From NCBI RefSeq assembly GCF_900102435.1, contig NZ_FNBU01000020.1:1-57399 (forward strand): 57,399 nucleotides of DNA, read 5' to 3'. Every line of letters starts with the position of its first letter. Position 1 is the first letter of the stretch. Below are positions 41,676 through 48,693 of this stretch, piece by piece. Source of the stretch: Sporolituus thermophilus DSM 23256. Its GTDB lineage: Bacteria > Bacillota > Negativicutes > Sporomusales > Thermosinaceae. The notes beneath the pieces were generated by a model. It was not told the origin of the DNA and did no database searches. It was given only the letters and a program-made list of their open reading frames with translations. The translations under genes were made by a program, and so were the position numbers.

Positions 41676-42677
41676 CTATATCAGGTTGTCTTCCGCTTTC
41701 GGTTCAGGGCATCTTTTTATGTATTCAAGTAGATCGCTTAGCGAAGCAGTTGCCAAAGCAATGCACGTATCGGCAGCACCATAGTACATCTTTATTTGGC
41801 CCGTTTTTTCGTCCAATATCCAGCCGCATGGAAACACGACGTCGTCGACGTCCCCTTCCCGCTCATAGGGTTCTAACGGGCCAAATACCCATTCATCGCT
41901 CCTGCGGAGTACTCGTAAAGGATTTTCCAGATCAAGCAGTGCAAGTCCCAGCCGGTAAATTGCTCCTGCCGCTGTCTGTCTCACACCATGATAAAGTATG
42001 AGCCACCCTTCCGGTGTCTCGAGTGGTTGCGGGGAAAGGCCGATTTTATTGCTATCCCACCATCCGCCTCTGCGGGCGTTAATCAGCATCTGGTGGTCGC
42101 CCCAATATTTAAGATCATCCGAACACGATACCCAGATATGCGCGCCCGGACCATAGTTGGCCGAAACAGGCCGGTGAATGAGCAGCCATTTACCGTTGAA
42201 CCGGCGCGGAAAAAGCGCAGCATCTTTGTCATCAGGCGGCATAATGGGTCCAAATCTCTCAAAATTAACAAAATCTTTAGTTAACGCCAAGGATACCAAC
42301 GGGCCGCCACGGGAATAAGCCGTATACGTGACTGCCCACTTGCCTAACTCTTCAATCCAGGTTATCCTGGGATCTTCAATTCCCCAGACTTCTTCCGGAT
42401 AACGTTCCGGATCGGGTTCAAGGGTAGGCACGGGGTCGATCTGCCAGTTTGTTACCCCGTCTTCACTGATTGCTTTCGTTAAATGGGAAAACCCCCGCCG
42501 ATCTTCAACCCGCGCCAGCAACAGCACTTTGCCGTTAAACACGGTTGCCGCCGGATTAAATACCGTATTTGCTGCATAGGGCCAGTCTTGGGCTGTCAAT
42601 ATGGGGTTATCAGGATGGCGTTTAAACAGTTCTCGGTAGGTATTGTCATGATTTCTGAGTTTACTCTGAAAAGACAT
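41676..42677 (-). CDS. GH130-family beta-mannoside phosphorylase or mannosidase
   Basis: 333 residues with a five-bladed beta-propeller. Marks of GH130: NTVFNPAATVFNGKVLLLARVEDRRG (cut: NPAATVFNGKVLLL), the catalytic Asp102 in GIEDPR, PRRFNGKWLLIHRPV and YYGAADT at the end. GH130 members phosphorolyse or hydrolyse beta-1,4- or beta-1,2-linked mannosides with inversion. Which linkage or whether phosphate is used cannot be read safely. First gene of the cluster, with the CIRCE operator 92-118 bp upstream of its start. TTAGGAGG precedes the ATG. Confidence 0.88.
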   Translation of the reverse strand: MSFQSKLRNHDNTYRELFKRHPDNPILTAQDWPYAANTVFNPAATVFNGKVLLLARVEDRRGFSHLTKAISEDGVTNWQIDPVPTLEPDPERYPEEVWGIEDPRITWIEELGKWAVTYTAYSRGGPLVSLALTKDFVNFERFGPIMPPDDKDAALFPRRFNGKWLLIHRPVSANYGPGAHIWVSCSDDLKYWGDHQMLINARRGGWWDSNKIGLSPQPLETPEGWLILYHGVRQTAAGAIYRLGLALLDLENPLRVLRRSDEWVFGPLEPYEREGDVDDVVFPCGWILDEKTGQIKMYYGAADTCIALATASLSDLLEYIKRCPEPKAEDNLI

Positions 42678-42768
42678 AATAAAACCTCCTAACTAATTCA
42701 TAATGTCGCTTGCTATGCCACATTAAAAATCAGCTGGAGTGTTTAAAAAAATAAGTAGCACAGTTGTG

Positions 42769-42795
42769 TTAGCACTCGTCAATAATGAGTGCTAA
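42769..42795 (-). promoter_or_regulatory. CIRCE heat-shock operator (HrcA site)
   Basis: TTAGCACTC (42769-42777), nine bases, GAGTGCTAA (42787-42795): a perfect match to the CIRCE consensus. It begins a few bases downstream of the predicted transcription start of the minus-strand promoter at 42805-42833, the classical position for HrcA repression. The only gene ahead on that strand is GH130. Confidence 0.95.
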
Positions 42796-42804
42796 CACAT
42801 TTTT

Positions 42805-42833
42805 ATTTTATAATTTTTATCGTCATTCGTCAA
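42805..42833 (-). promoter_or_regulatory. Sigma-A-type promoter of the mannoside cluster
   Basis: TTGACG (42828-42833) and TAAAAT (42805-42810) are 17 bp apart on the minus strand. Predicted start near 42797, immediately before CIRCE. The promoter lies 19 bp beyond the copZ-like stop codon. Confidence 0.75.
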
Positions 42834-42851
42834 GATTTTACCAGGCAGCAG

Positions 42852-43091
42852 TTATTTCACGGTATAACCCGCGTCTTCCACCGCTTTTTTGATGTCGGCC
42901 AAGCCGGATTTTGCGGCGTCAAAATCGACGGTGAGCGTTTTTGCCGCCAAATCAACCTCGGCGGCCATTACCCCCGGCAGACCGCGGACGGCCTTTTCCA
43001 CCGCCGCTTGGCAATGGCCGCAGCTCATGCCTTCCACGGTAAGCGTAACTTTTTCCAGCTTGCCGCCATGGCAGCCGCAATGTTTGCACAT
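42852..43091 (-). CDS. Heavy-metal-associated (CopZ-like) metallochaperone
   Basis: 79 residues with an HMA ferredoxin-like fold: the metal site GMSCGHC (about residues 22-28), AVRGLPGVMAAEVDL and an N-terminal extra CKHCGCHGG that is another possible metal ligand. CopZ-type proteins carry Cu(I) to P-type ATPases or a regulator; neither is present here. It ends an operon with the MTH1187-like and DJ-1-like genes. ATG 43091 has GGGGGA upstream; an ATG two codons earlier abuts the ribosome site. Confidence 0.85.
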   Translation of the reverse strand: MCKHCGCHGGKLEKVTLTVEGMSCGHCQAAVEKAVRGLPGVMAAEVDLAAKTLTVDFDAAKSGLADIKKAVEDAGYTVK

Positions 43092-43102
43092 AGTCATTCC
43101 CC

Positions 43103-43399
43103 CTATAGTTTTTCTTGCACGGCTTTGATTTTCCCCGCCATCGTCAGTTCCTTGTCACGGCGGTCATCAATGCGGATAAGGGTCGACACTCTTTGCGCTC
43201 CGGCCTCAAAAGGCACTTCGTGCATTTGCCGGATGACCTCCATAATCCGGTCCAGGTCACCTTCAATTACGGTCGCCATTGGCGTCAGCTGGTATTTCAG
43301 GTCTTTGGCCTGTTCCAGCACCTTATGACAGGCGGCCACATACCGGCTGATACTTGTGCCCACGCCAAGGGGCGCAATGGTCACTTCCACAATTGCCAT
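43103..43399 (-). CDS. MTH1187/YkoF-like thiamine-binding-family protein
   Basis: 98 residues of the MTH1187 (UPF0045) family: [19 protein letters not shown] at the start, [19 protein letters not shown] in the middle and an [14 protein letters not shown] end. The ferredoxin-like fold forms tetramers, and some members bind thiamine or related compounds. It lies 11 bp before the copZ-like gene and 18 bp after the DJ-1 gene in one operon. A strong run of G (GGGGGGAGAGC) precedes the ATG. Confidence 0.88.
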   Translation of the reverse strand: MAIVEVTIAPLGVGTSISRYVAACHKVLEQAKDLKYQLTPMATVIEGDLDRIMEVIRQMHEVPFEAGAQRVSTLIRIDDRRDKELTMAGKIKAVQEKL

Positions 43400-43417
43400 A
43401 AGCTCTCCCCCCCTTTT

Positions 43418-43924
43418 TTAATTCGGCAATAATTTTAGGATTTCTTTGCAAAAAGCCGGCAAATCGGCCGGCAGCCGCGACGTAATCAGCTTGCCGTCGA
43501 TGATGACCTCCAGGTCATGGAAAATGGCGCCGGCATTGAGCACGTCCGTCAGAATGGACTTGTAACAGGTAACGTTGCGTCCCCGGATAATGTCAGCCTC
43601 AATGAGCATTTGCGGCCCATGACAAATGGCCGCTACCACCAGGCCGGCCTTATCGGCCTGTTTGACCAGATCCACCAGGCCGTCGTGTATGCGCATCCGG
43701 TCTGGCGCCTGGCCACCGGGGATAATGAGACCGGCATAATCGGCCACGGTTACTTCGGCGGGCGTCAAGGTCGCCGTAAGCGGATAGCCATATTTGCCTT
43801 TATAAATGCCTTTGGCCGGAGCGACCACATCCACGGTGTGACCCGCTTCTTTCATTCGGTAATAAGGATACAGGGCTTCCATTTCTTCAAAACCGTTCTC
43901 GATAAGCAGCATTACCTTAGCCAT
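43418..43924 (-). CDS. DJ-1/PfpI-family protein
   Basis: 168 residues of the class I glutamine-amidotransferase-like superfamily. The nucleophile elbow carries Cys in VAAICHGPQML (about residue 100), with a Glu near the start (ENGFEEMEALYPY) as in PfpI/YhbO proteins, which have been assigned protease, deglycase or stress roles. It is the first gene of the three-gene unit with the MTH1187-like and CopZ-like genes. The set looks like stress maintenance; the real substrate is unknown. Confidence 0.9.
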   Translation of the reverse strand: MAKVMLLIENGFEEMEALYPYYRMKEAGHTVDVVAPAKGIYKGKYGYPLTATLTPAEVTVADYAGLIIPGGQAPDRMRIHDGLVDLVKQADKAGLVVAAICHGPQMLIEADIIRGRNVTCYKSILTDVLNAGAIFHDLEVIIDGKLITSRLPADLPAFCKEILKLLPN

Positions 43925-43984
43925 AGCCTGTCACACCTTTCCCGACTGTTATTACTAGTGTATTCGCTGTATGGCAAAAAAAAC

Positions 43985-44004
43985 CTGCCGGCTATACCCG
44001 GCAG
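43985..44004 (-). terminator. Terminator of the GH18 gene
   Basis: CTGCCGG (43985-43991) pairs with CCGGCAG (43998-44004) and is followed on the minus strand by GTTTTTTTTG, 6 bp after the GH18 stop. Confidence 0.85.
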
Positions 44005-44010
44005 CGAATT

Positions 44011-45093
44011 TTAATGTTGCCCTTTAGGGAATTTCTTATCGATTAGCGGCCAGATTTCCGGCTGTTCCTGTCCTAACCGCCAGATCGCAATGCCGGCCGG
44101 GTTGTACTTGGCCACTACGTCCAGTTTTGCGGCAGTACTCCGGTCGTTTTCAAACCAGACCTCGTGATCTTTGTACTTGAAGTGGGGCGCCTGCACCGCC
44201 TCGTCATATAAAATCTTAGCGCCATATTTCTCCGCCAGCACGATGGCATCGACATATTTGATCGTCTCGGCCGCTTTGCCTTTCTCCGCCGGCCAGTCGT
44301 ACCCGTAGGCGCTTACGCCGGCGATAACTTTATGGGGCCCACCAGCCTGTTCAATCGCGTATTTCAAATTCTTTTCATACCAGTCAATCGGCGCAATAGC
44401 GCCCGGTTCGGAGGTCGCCCAATGGCGGTCATACAGCATTACCTGGATAAAGTCGGCGTTTTTCGCCAGCGCGCCGTAATCATACGCGCCGTGCACGCTC
44501 TCGTGAACATCGATCTTGGGAAACACCGAAACAATAACGGTCTTATTGAGCGCCTTCAGTTTCGGATAAAGCTCGGCCATAAAGGCAATCAGATTATCCT
44601 TCTGCTCCGGCTTTAACTGTTCAAAGTCGATATTGACGCCGTCATAGGGCTTTTCCCTCGCGACCTTGACAATATTGTTAATGGTTTTGGTCCGAAGGGC
44701 CGGGTCGCTGAGGATGGTATCAATGGCGCCGGTCTTATAAGTAATGAGCGGAAAAATTTTCAACCCTGCTTGTCTGGCCGTATCGTAGACGAGCTGGCTT
44801 TCCCGCGTTTCCAGCGTACCGTCGGCGGCGGCCTTATACCAGAAGGGAGCAACATGGCTCATGTGTTTGGCAAAGGCTTTCATGCTGGGGAAAGACCCGG
44901 TCTGGTCCGGTGTGCCTGGCCAGGGATTTTCATAGTAGCCGATCACCATACGGGATGGCATAGGCGTCGCCTGTTGGCCCGGACTGTCAGGAAGCGGTTT
45001 TGGCGCCGGTTTGGTGCTGCAACCGCCTGCCGGCACCACGGCAAAAGCGAAAACAAAAAGCAAAAAAATAGCTACCGGTTTCCAGTGTCGCAA
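44011..45093 (-). CDS. GH18 chitinase-like lipoprotein (spore/cell-wall type)
   Basis: About 360 residues. Lipoprotein signal (VVPAGGCSTKP, lipid Cys about 25) then a GH18 TIM barrel with the catalytic motif DGVNIDFE (about residues 165-172) and ADFIQVMLYDRHW. Members of the YaaH/SleL subgroup cut cortex or cell-wall glycans; others bind only. TTG at 45093 is likely the start because AGGGTG lies 6 nt before it, though an in-frame ATG at 45111 has no such site. It is a single-gene unit with a terminator on each side. Confidence 0.85.
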   Translation of the reverse strand: MRHWKPVAIFLLFVFAFAVVPAGGCSTKPAPKPLPDSPGQQATPMPSRMVIGYYENPWPGTPDQTGSFPSMKAFAKHMSHVAPFWYKAAADGTLETRESQLVYDTARQAGLKIFPLITYKTGAIDTILSDPALRTKTINNIVKVAREKPYDGVNIDFEQLKPEQKDNLIAFMAELYPKLKALNKTVIVSVFPKIDVHESVHGAYDYGALAKNADFIQVMLYDRHWATSEPGAIAPIDWYEKNLKYAIEQAGGPHKVIAGVSAYGYDWPAEKGKAAETIKYVDAIVLAEKYGAKILYDEAVQAPHFKYKDHEVWFENDRSTAAKLDVVAKYNPAGIAIWRLGQEQPEIWPLIDKKFPKGQH

Positions 45094-45169
45094 AAGTGTC
45101 ACCCTTTCCATACATATGTCTGGTTTTAGTATGGGCGGGCGGGCTGGAAATCATGCGAACAAAATAAAG

Positions 45170-45204
45170 CCCTTACAAAGCGAAATATTCTAGCTTTGCA
45201 AGGG
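45170..45204 (-). terminator. Terminator of the gene at 45260-45616
   Basis: CCCTTACAAAGC (45170-45181) and GCTTTGCAAGGG (45193-45204) form a 12-bp stem with one G-U pair, followed on the minus strand by CTTTATTTTG. Confidence 0.7.
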
Positions 45205-45259
45205 TTTAATTTATCCTCAAATGAAGATTAGAAAATAATTATAAATTTATTACCCTCTA

Positions 45260-45616
45260 TTACCCTCTTGCTACTAAGGCCTCTTCTTCCTCTTCTTCAG
45301 CAGGACACCCGTGACTAGGACCAATGGCGGAAATTCGAGCGACATTAATTCTTACTCTATCACCCTCCCTATAAAGGCTGGGCGAAATTTCTTTTAACTC
45401 AGCGTTATCTCTTATTATTAAAGCTTCGCAAGTTAATTCTAACGTAATGAACTCATTCTCATTTTCCACTTCAACGTTAACCTGTGGTTTATAATACTCA
45501 GTTTTACGGTCTTCCTCACGGTCTTTTATAATCTGGCCTTGCAATACAACTCGGTCATCCAACACTATATTGACTGATCCTACACAGTCAACAACGTCAT
45601 TTTTCTTAAAACCCAT
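45260..45616 (-). CDS. AT-rich hypothetical protein, acidic beta protein
   Basis: I do not recognise it. 118 residues, strand-rich (VVDCVGSVNIVLDDRVVLQGQ, then EFITLELTCEALIIRDN), ending in an acidic stretch CPAEEEEEEALVARG. No signal peptide or membrane segment. The codon use is clearly more AT-rich than its neighbours (Asn, Glu, Ile by A/T-ending codons), suggesting a later arrival or a special expression need. ATG 45616 follows GGAGAGAAG; an ATG six codons earlier is less well placed. Monocistronic with its own terminator. Confidence 0.65.
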   Translation of the reverse strand: MGFKKNDVVDCVGSVNIVLDDRVVLQGQIIKDREEDRKTEYYKPQVNVEVENENEFITLELTCEALIIRDNAELKEISPSLYREGDRVRINVARISAIGPSHGCPAEEEEEEALVARG

Positions 45617-45641
45617 ATTCTTCTCTCCTTTCAAAATTTAT

Positions 45642-45762
45642 TTGGCTTTTGCCTAATATATAATATTAAACTTTTTATGTAAAAGTGCTAATGTGCATCT
45701 AAATAAAACAAAAAGAGTAAAATTCCTAGTTTAGCGAATTTTACTCTTTAGGCAAAAGCCAA
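45642..45762. repeat. 15-bp inverted repeat around the symporter-peptide terminator
   Basis: TTGGCTTTTGCCTAA (45642-45656) is the exact complement of TTAGGCAAAAGCCAA (45748-45762). The right arm overlaps the C-terminal codons of the small membrane peptide and the terminator stem; the left arm lies in the leader of the 45616 gene. It may let two RNA foldings compete. Confidence 0.6.
45712..45749 (-). terminator. Terminator after the small membrane peptide
   Basis: A perfect 13-bp stem, AAAGAGTAAAATT (45712-45724) with its complement (45737-45749), has the stop codon of the small peptide in its right arm. The minus strand continues TTTGTTTTATTT. Confidence 0.85.
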
Positions 45763-45887
45763 CGGCCTTCCTGTCTGGCAATAATGATACCAAACAGGAG
45801 GATGCAAATAATGAATAAAACAAGCGGGGAATATACCCCGCTTATCTTCGGCCGGTAACCCGTACATATTTTTCTCTTAATCGTCAT
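45741..45887 (-). CDS. Small membrane peptide coupled to the symporter gene
   Basis: A 48-residue frame whose ATG (45885-45887) lies inside the last four codons of the symporter gene, frame-shifted by one base, so the genes overlap by 11 bp. The product has a basic N-terminus (MTIKRKICTGYRP), one membrane helix (SPLVLFIICILLFGIIIA) and a basic/acidic tail (RQEGRWLLPKE). The stop codon is built into the terminator hairpin, which supports it as the end of the transcribed unit. No own ribosome site is obvious, hence coupled translation. No relative is recognised; small membrane regulators of transporters are a known theme. Confidence 0.55.
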   Translation of the reverse strand: MTIKRKICTGYRPKISGVYSPLVLFIICILLFGIIIARQEGRWLLPKE

Positions 45888-47133
45888 AGCTGCGGCTGTA
45901 GGCCACTTGCAGCACGTCGTCGGGCAGTTCTTTTTCCCAGCGGGCCACGACAACGGCGGCAACGCAGTTGCCGATCAGGTTGCAAACCGTACGGCCCATG
46001 TCGAGGATCCGATCAACGCCCAGAATAATGGCCACGCCTTCTACCGGCAGGCCGAAAGCGGCAACAGTACCGGCAATAACGATAAGGGACGCGCCCGGCA
46101 CGGCCGCAATACCTTTGGTAGACATCATCAGCGTCAGCACCATAAGGAGCTGCTGGGGCAGTTCGAACGGTATGCCATAGACCTGGGCAATGAATACAAC
46201 GGCCAACGCGCTATACAGGGTGGAGCCATCCAGGTTGAAGGTATAACCGGTTGGCAGCACAAACGTGATGATATGCTTGGGAACGCCGAATTTTTCCAGC
46301 TTTTCCATCGCCAGCGGCAACGCAGCTTCACTGGACGCAGTGGAGAAAGCAATCAGGATGGGTTCCTTGAGCGCCCGCATCAGATGGAAGAAGTTAACGC
46401 GCAGGACTACGGAAGCCCCCATCAGGACAACCAGGACGAAAAGTATGAGCGCAAGGTACAGCGACAGGATCAGCTTGGCCAGTGGGATCAGCATGCCCAG
46501 ACCGAACTTGCCGACGGTAAAGGCAATGAGGGCAAAGACACCGATCGGCGCCAGCTTCATAACATACCAGGTAAACTTGAACATGATTTCCGCCACACTG
46601 TGGGCCAATTTGACCACCGGTTCACCCGTGGGGCCCATTGCTGCGGCGGCAACGCCAAAAAAGGTGGAGAAGAAGACGATTTGCAGCATGTCGCCGCGGG
46701 CCATGGCATCCACGATATTGGTCGGGACGATGTTAACGACCATCTGCATCATGTCAATAGACTTTTTCGCAGCGGCCGCAGCGGCGCCGGCGTCCACGCC
46801 GGTGACAGCTACGCCCACACCGGGTTTGAGGATATTGACAACCGCCAGGCCAACAAACAGCGCCGCCGTCGTAGCCACTTCAAACCAGATGATGGCTTTG
46901 GCGCCCAAGCGGCCCAACTTTTTGAAGTCGCCGGTGCCGGCGATGCCCATGATCAAGGAGCTGAAAATCAGCGGCACGACGATCATCTTAATCATCCGGA
47001 TGAACATGTCGCCGACCGGTTTAAGTTGCTGACCGTACTGCGGGAATACATAACCGAAAATAATTCCGAGGGAAAGGCCAATAAAGATTTGCGTGGTGAG
47101 TCCTATGCCTTTGCCATTTTTAACTTGTGCCAT
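45877..47133 (-). CDS. Dicarboxylate/amino acid:cation symporter (GltP/DctA type)
   Basis: 418 residues with eight membrane helices and two re-entrant hairpins: LGIIFGYVFPQYG, the GAxVVLRxNFF-like GASVVLRVNFF, STASSEAALPLAMEKLEKFGV (substrate loop, cut: TASSEAALPLAM), PTGYTFNLDGSTLY and STKGIAAVPGASLIVI. Imports glutamate, aspartate or C4-dicarboxylates with Na+ or H+. ATG 47133 has AAAGGAGG; the in-frame ATG at 47184 is rejected. The upstream region shares a motif with gdhA. A 48-residue membrane peptide overlaps its end. Confidence 0.93.
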   Translation of the reverse strand: MAQVKNGKGIGLTTQIFIGLSLGIIFGYVFPQYGQQLKPVGDMFIRMIKMIVVPLIFSSLIMGIAGTGDFKKLGRLGAKAIIWFEVATTAALFVGLAVVNILKPGVGVAVTGVDAGAAAAAAKKSIDMMQMVVNIVPTNIVDAMARGDMLQIVFFSTFFGVAAAAMGPTGEPVVKLAHSVAEIMFKFTWYVMKLAPIGVFALIAFTVGKFGLGMLIPLAKLILSLYLALILFVLVVLMGASVVLRVNFFHLMRALKEPILIAFSTASSEAALPLAMEKLEKFGVPKHIITFVLPTGYTFNLDGSTLYSALAVVFIAQVYGIPFELPQQLLMVLTLMMSTKGIAAVPGASLIVIAGTVAAFGLPVEGVAIILGVDRILDMGRTVCNLIGNCVAAVVVARWEKELPDDVLQVAYSRSYDD

Positions 47134-47208
47134 GAATTGTACCTCCTTTGCTGAAATAATTGCGGAGACCGGCCATGCCCACATTATAGCCGAAACTACA
47201 TAAAAAGT

Positions 47209-47260
47209 CTATACGGAAAATACTGAACATTGTGTATACAAAATACATCATCTATACAAG
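47209..47260 (-). promoter_or_regulatory. Repeated TGTATACA-type motif upstream of the symporter gene
   Basis: TGTATACAAAATACA (47233-47247) differs at one base from the motif upstream of gdhA (51781-51795). Related half-motifs flank it: CTATACGGAAAATAC (47209-47223) and CTATACAAG (47252-47260). The set is about 76-127 bp upstream of the start codon. Confidence 0.55.
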
Positions 47261-47271
47261 ACTGGTTGCTC

Positions 47272-48537
47272 TTAAAAATTCGCTCCGGCCAACAAGTCGG
47301 GCGCTAAAGCCCAAGCTATTAATAGCAGCGTCAAAAAAATCAAAAACAAACTTAACGACCAGGCGAGCAAATTTTGGAACGGACTGTTGGTAAACGGCCC
47401 CATAATGCGCCTATTATTCGTCAACAGCAGCATAAAGACCAGTACCGGCGGCAGCAGTACCCCATTAACCACCTGGGCCAGCAGCATGATGCGATACAGC
47501 AAAACCCCCGGCCATAAGGCAATGGCGGCCCCGAGACAAACAAGCAACGTATACAGTCCGAAAAAAACGGGCGCTTCTTTCGTTGTTTTGCTGATGCCGC
47601 TTTCAAAGCCAAAGGCCTCGCATACGGCATAGGCAGTACTGAGGGGCAGAATGAACGCGGCCAATACCGAGGCCCCTAATAGGCCAATGGCAAAAAGGGC
47701 AGCCGCGTATTGTCCGGCAAGGGGTTCAAGGGCCAACGCGGCGTCTTGGGCGGTCTCGATACGAATTGGCCCGCCATGGAGAGTGGTCGCCGTCACAATA
47801 ATAATGAAAAAAGCCACCAGGCCGGTGAAAAAAGTACCAAATACGACGTCCAGCCTGGTCAGGGGATAATCTTTGGCCGTAATCCCTTTGTCAACCACCG
47901 AGGCCTGGATGTAATATTGGCCCCACGGCGTAATGGTAGTGCCGATCATGCCAATGACCATCAGGAGATAACCCGTATCGCCCGCAAAGACCGGAGTTAT
48001 CGCCGCAGCCACAACCTCCCGCCAGGGGGGCTGCACAATAAAGCCTGAGATAACATAACTAAAAAATGTAAAGCACAGGACGAGCGCAATTTTTTCCACC
48101 TGCCCGTAACTGCCCCGCACGACCAGCCACCAGATAAAACCGGCCATGAGGGGCAGCGATAGGTATTTGCTGACGCCAAAAACCTCCAGACTGATAGCAA
48201 TACCGGAGAACTCCGAAGCGGTAGTAGCCACATTGGCAATGACGAGTACAAGGGTGGCAAAAAAAGCCCAGCGCACGCCAAACTGCTCCCGGATAAGATC
48301 AGACAACCCCTTGCCGGTCACCGCTCCCATGCGCGCCGACATTTCTTGCAAAACCAGCAAGTTTATCAAACTGGCGAGCAGTACGGGCAGCATACTATAG
48401 CCGTAGTGGGCGCCTGCCACCGCGTAAGTAGCGATGCCGCCGGCGTCATTGTCCGCGCAGGCCGTTATAATTCCTGGCCCCATAATGGATAAAAAGAGAA
48501 CTGCGCGGCGCCGCCACCGCAACCCAAATTTGAGCAT
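47272..48537 (-). CDS. Nramp-family metal transporter, divergent metal site
   Basis: 421 residues with eleven membrane helices of the Nramp/MntH superfamily. The first helix reads ITACADNDAGGIATYA where canonical Nramp has DPGN, and the sixth reads GTTITPWGQYY where canonical proteins have MPH. These deviations match the Nramp-related Mg2+ transporter or other divergent branches better than Mn/Fe importers; substrate is therefore uncertain. ATG 48537 follows GGAGGGGG. A leader of about 130 nt separates it from the Nudix terminator. Confidence 0.85.
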   Translation of the reverse strand: MLKFGLRWRRRAVLFLSIMGPGIITACADNDAGGIATYAVAGAHYGYSMLPVLLASLINLLVLQEMSARMGAVTGKGLSDLIREQFGVRWAFFATLVLVIANVATTASEFSGIAISLEVFGVSKYLSLPLMAGFIWWLVVRGSYGQVEKIALVLCFTFFSYVISGFIVQPPWREVVAAAITPVFAGDTGYLLMVIGMIGTTITPWGQYYIQASVVDKGITAKDYPLTRLDVVFGTFFTGLVAFFIIIVTATTLHGGPIRIETAQDAALALEPLAGQYAAALFAIGLLGASVLAAFILPLSTAYAVCEAFGFESGISKTTKEAPVFFGLYTLLVCLGAAIALWPGVLLYRIMLLAQVVNGVLLPPVLVFMLLLTNNRRIMGPFTNSPFQNLLAWSLSLFLIFLTLLLIAWALAPDLLAGANF

Positions 48538-48670
48538 AGCAACCCCCTCCTGCCTGCCGGCATTGCCGTTACGCGCCACGCTACGGCGTTACGCCCACCA
48601 GCTCCCATATTCTATGAAGGGCCAAGGCTGTTAGCCACTGACCTGTTTCCGCGCCTACCCGCAAACTTTA
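48538..48670 (-). other. Long GC-rich leader of the Nramp-like gene
   Basis: 133 bp without a gene. On the minus strand it has many short complementary words (CGCGG, GGGCGTAACGCC, GGCGCGTAACGGC) ahead of the ribosome site. It does not match the yybP-ykoY or M-box consensus that I know. Structured leader possible; nothing firmer can be said. Confidence 0.35.
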
Positions 48671-48693
48671 AGCCCTCCGCTAAACGGAGGGCT
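48671..48693 (-). terminator. Terminator of the Nudix gene
   Basis: AGCCCTCCG (48671-48679) and CGGAGGGCT (48685-48693) form a 9-bp stem. The stop codon sits in the loop, and TTAAAGTTTG follows on the minus strand. Confidence 0.75.

Noticed and set aside
45907-47154. A 415-codon antisense frame over the symporter gene
   Set aside because: Same kind of shadow; low-complexity His/Gln/Asp-rich peptide, no start signals.
48538-48670. A known manganese (yybP-ykoY) or magnesium (M-box) riboswitch before the Nramp-like gene
   Set aside because: The conserved core words of these classes are not found; only unspecific complementarity is visible.
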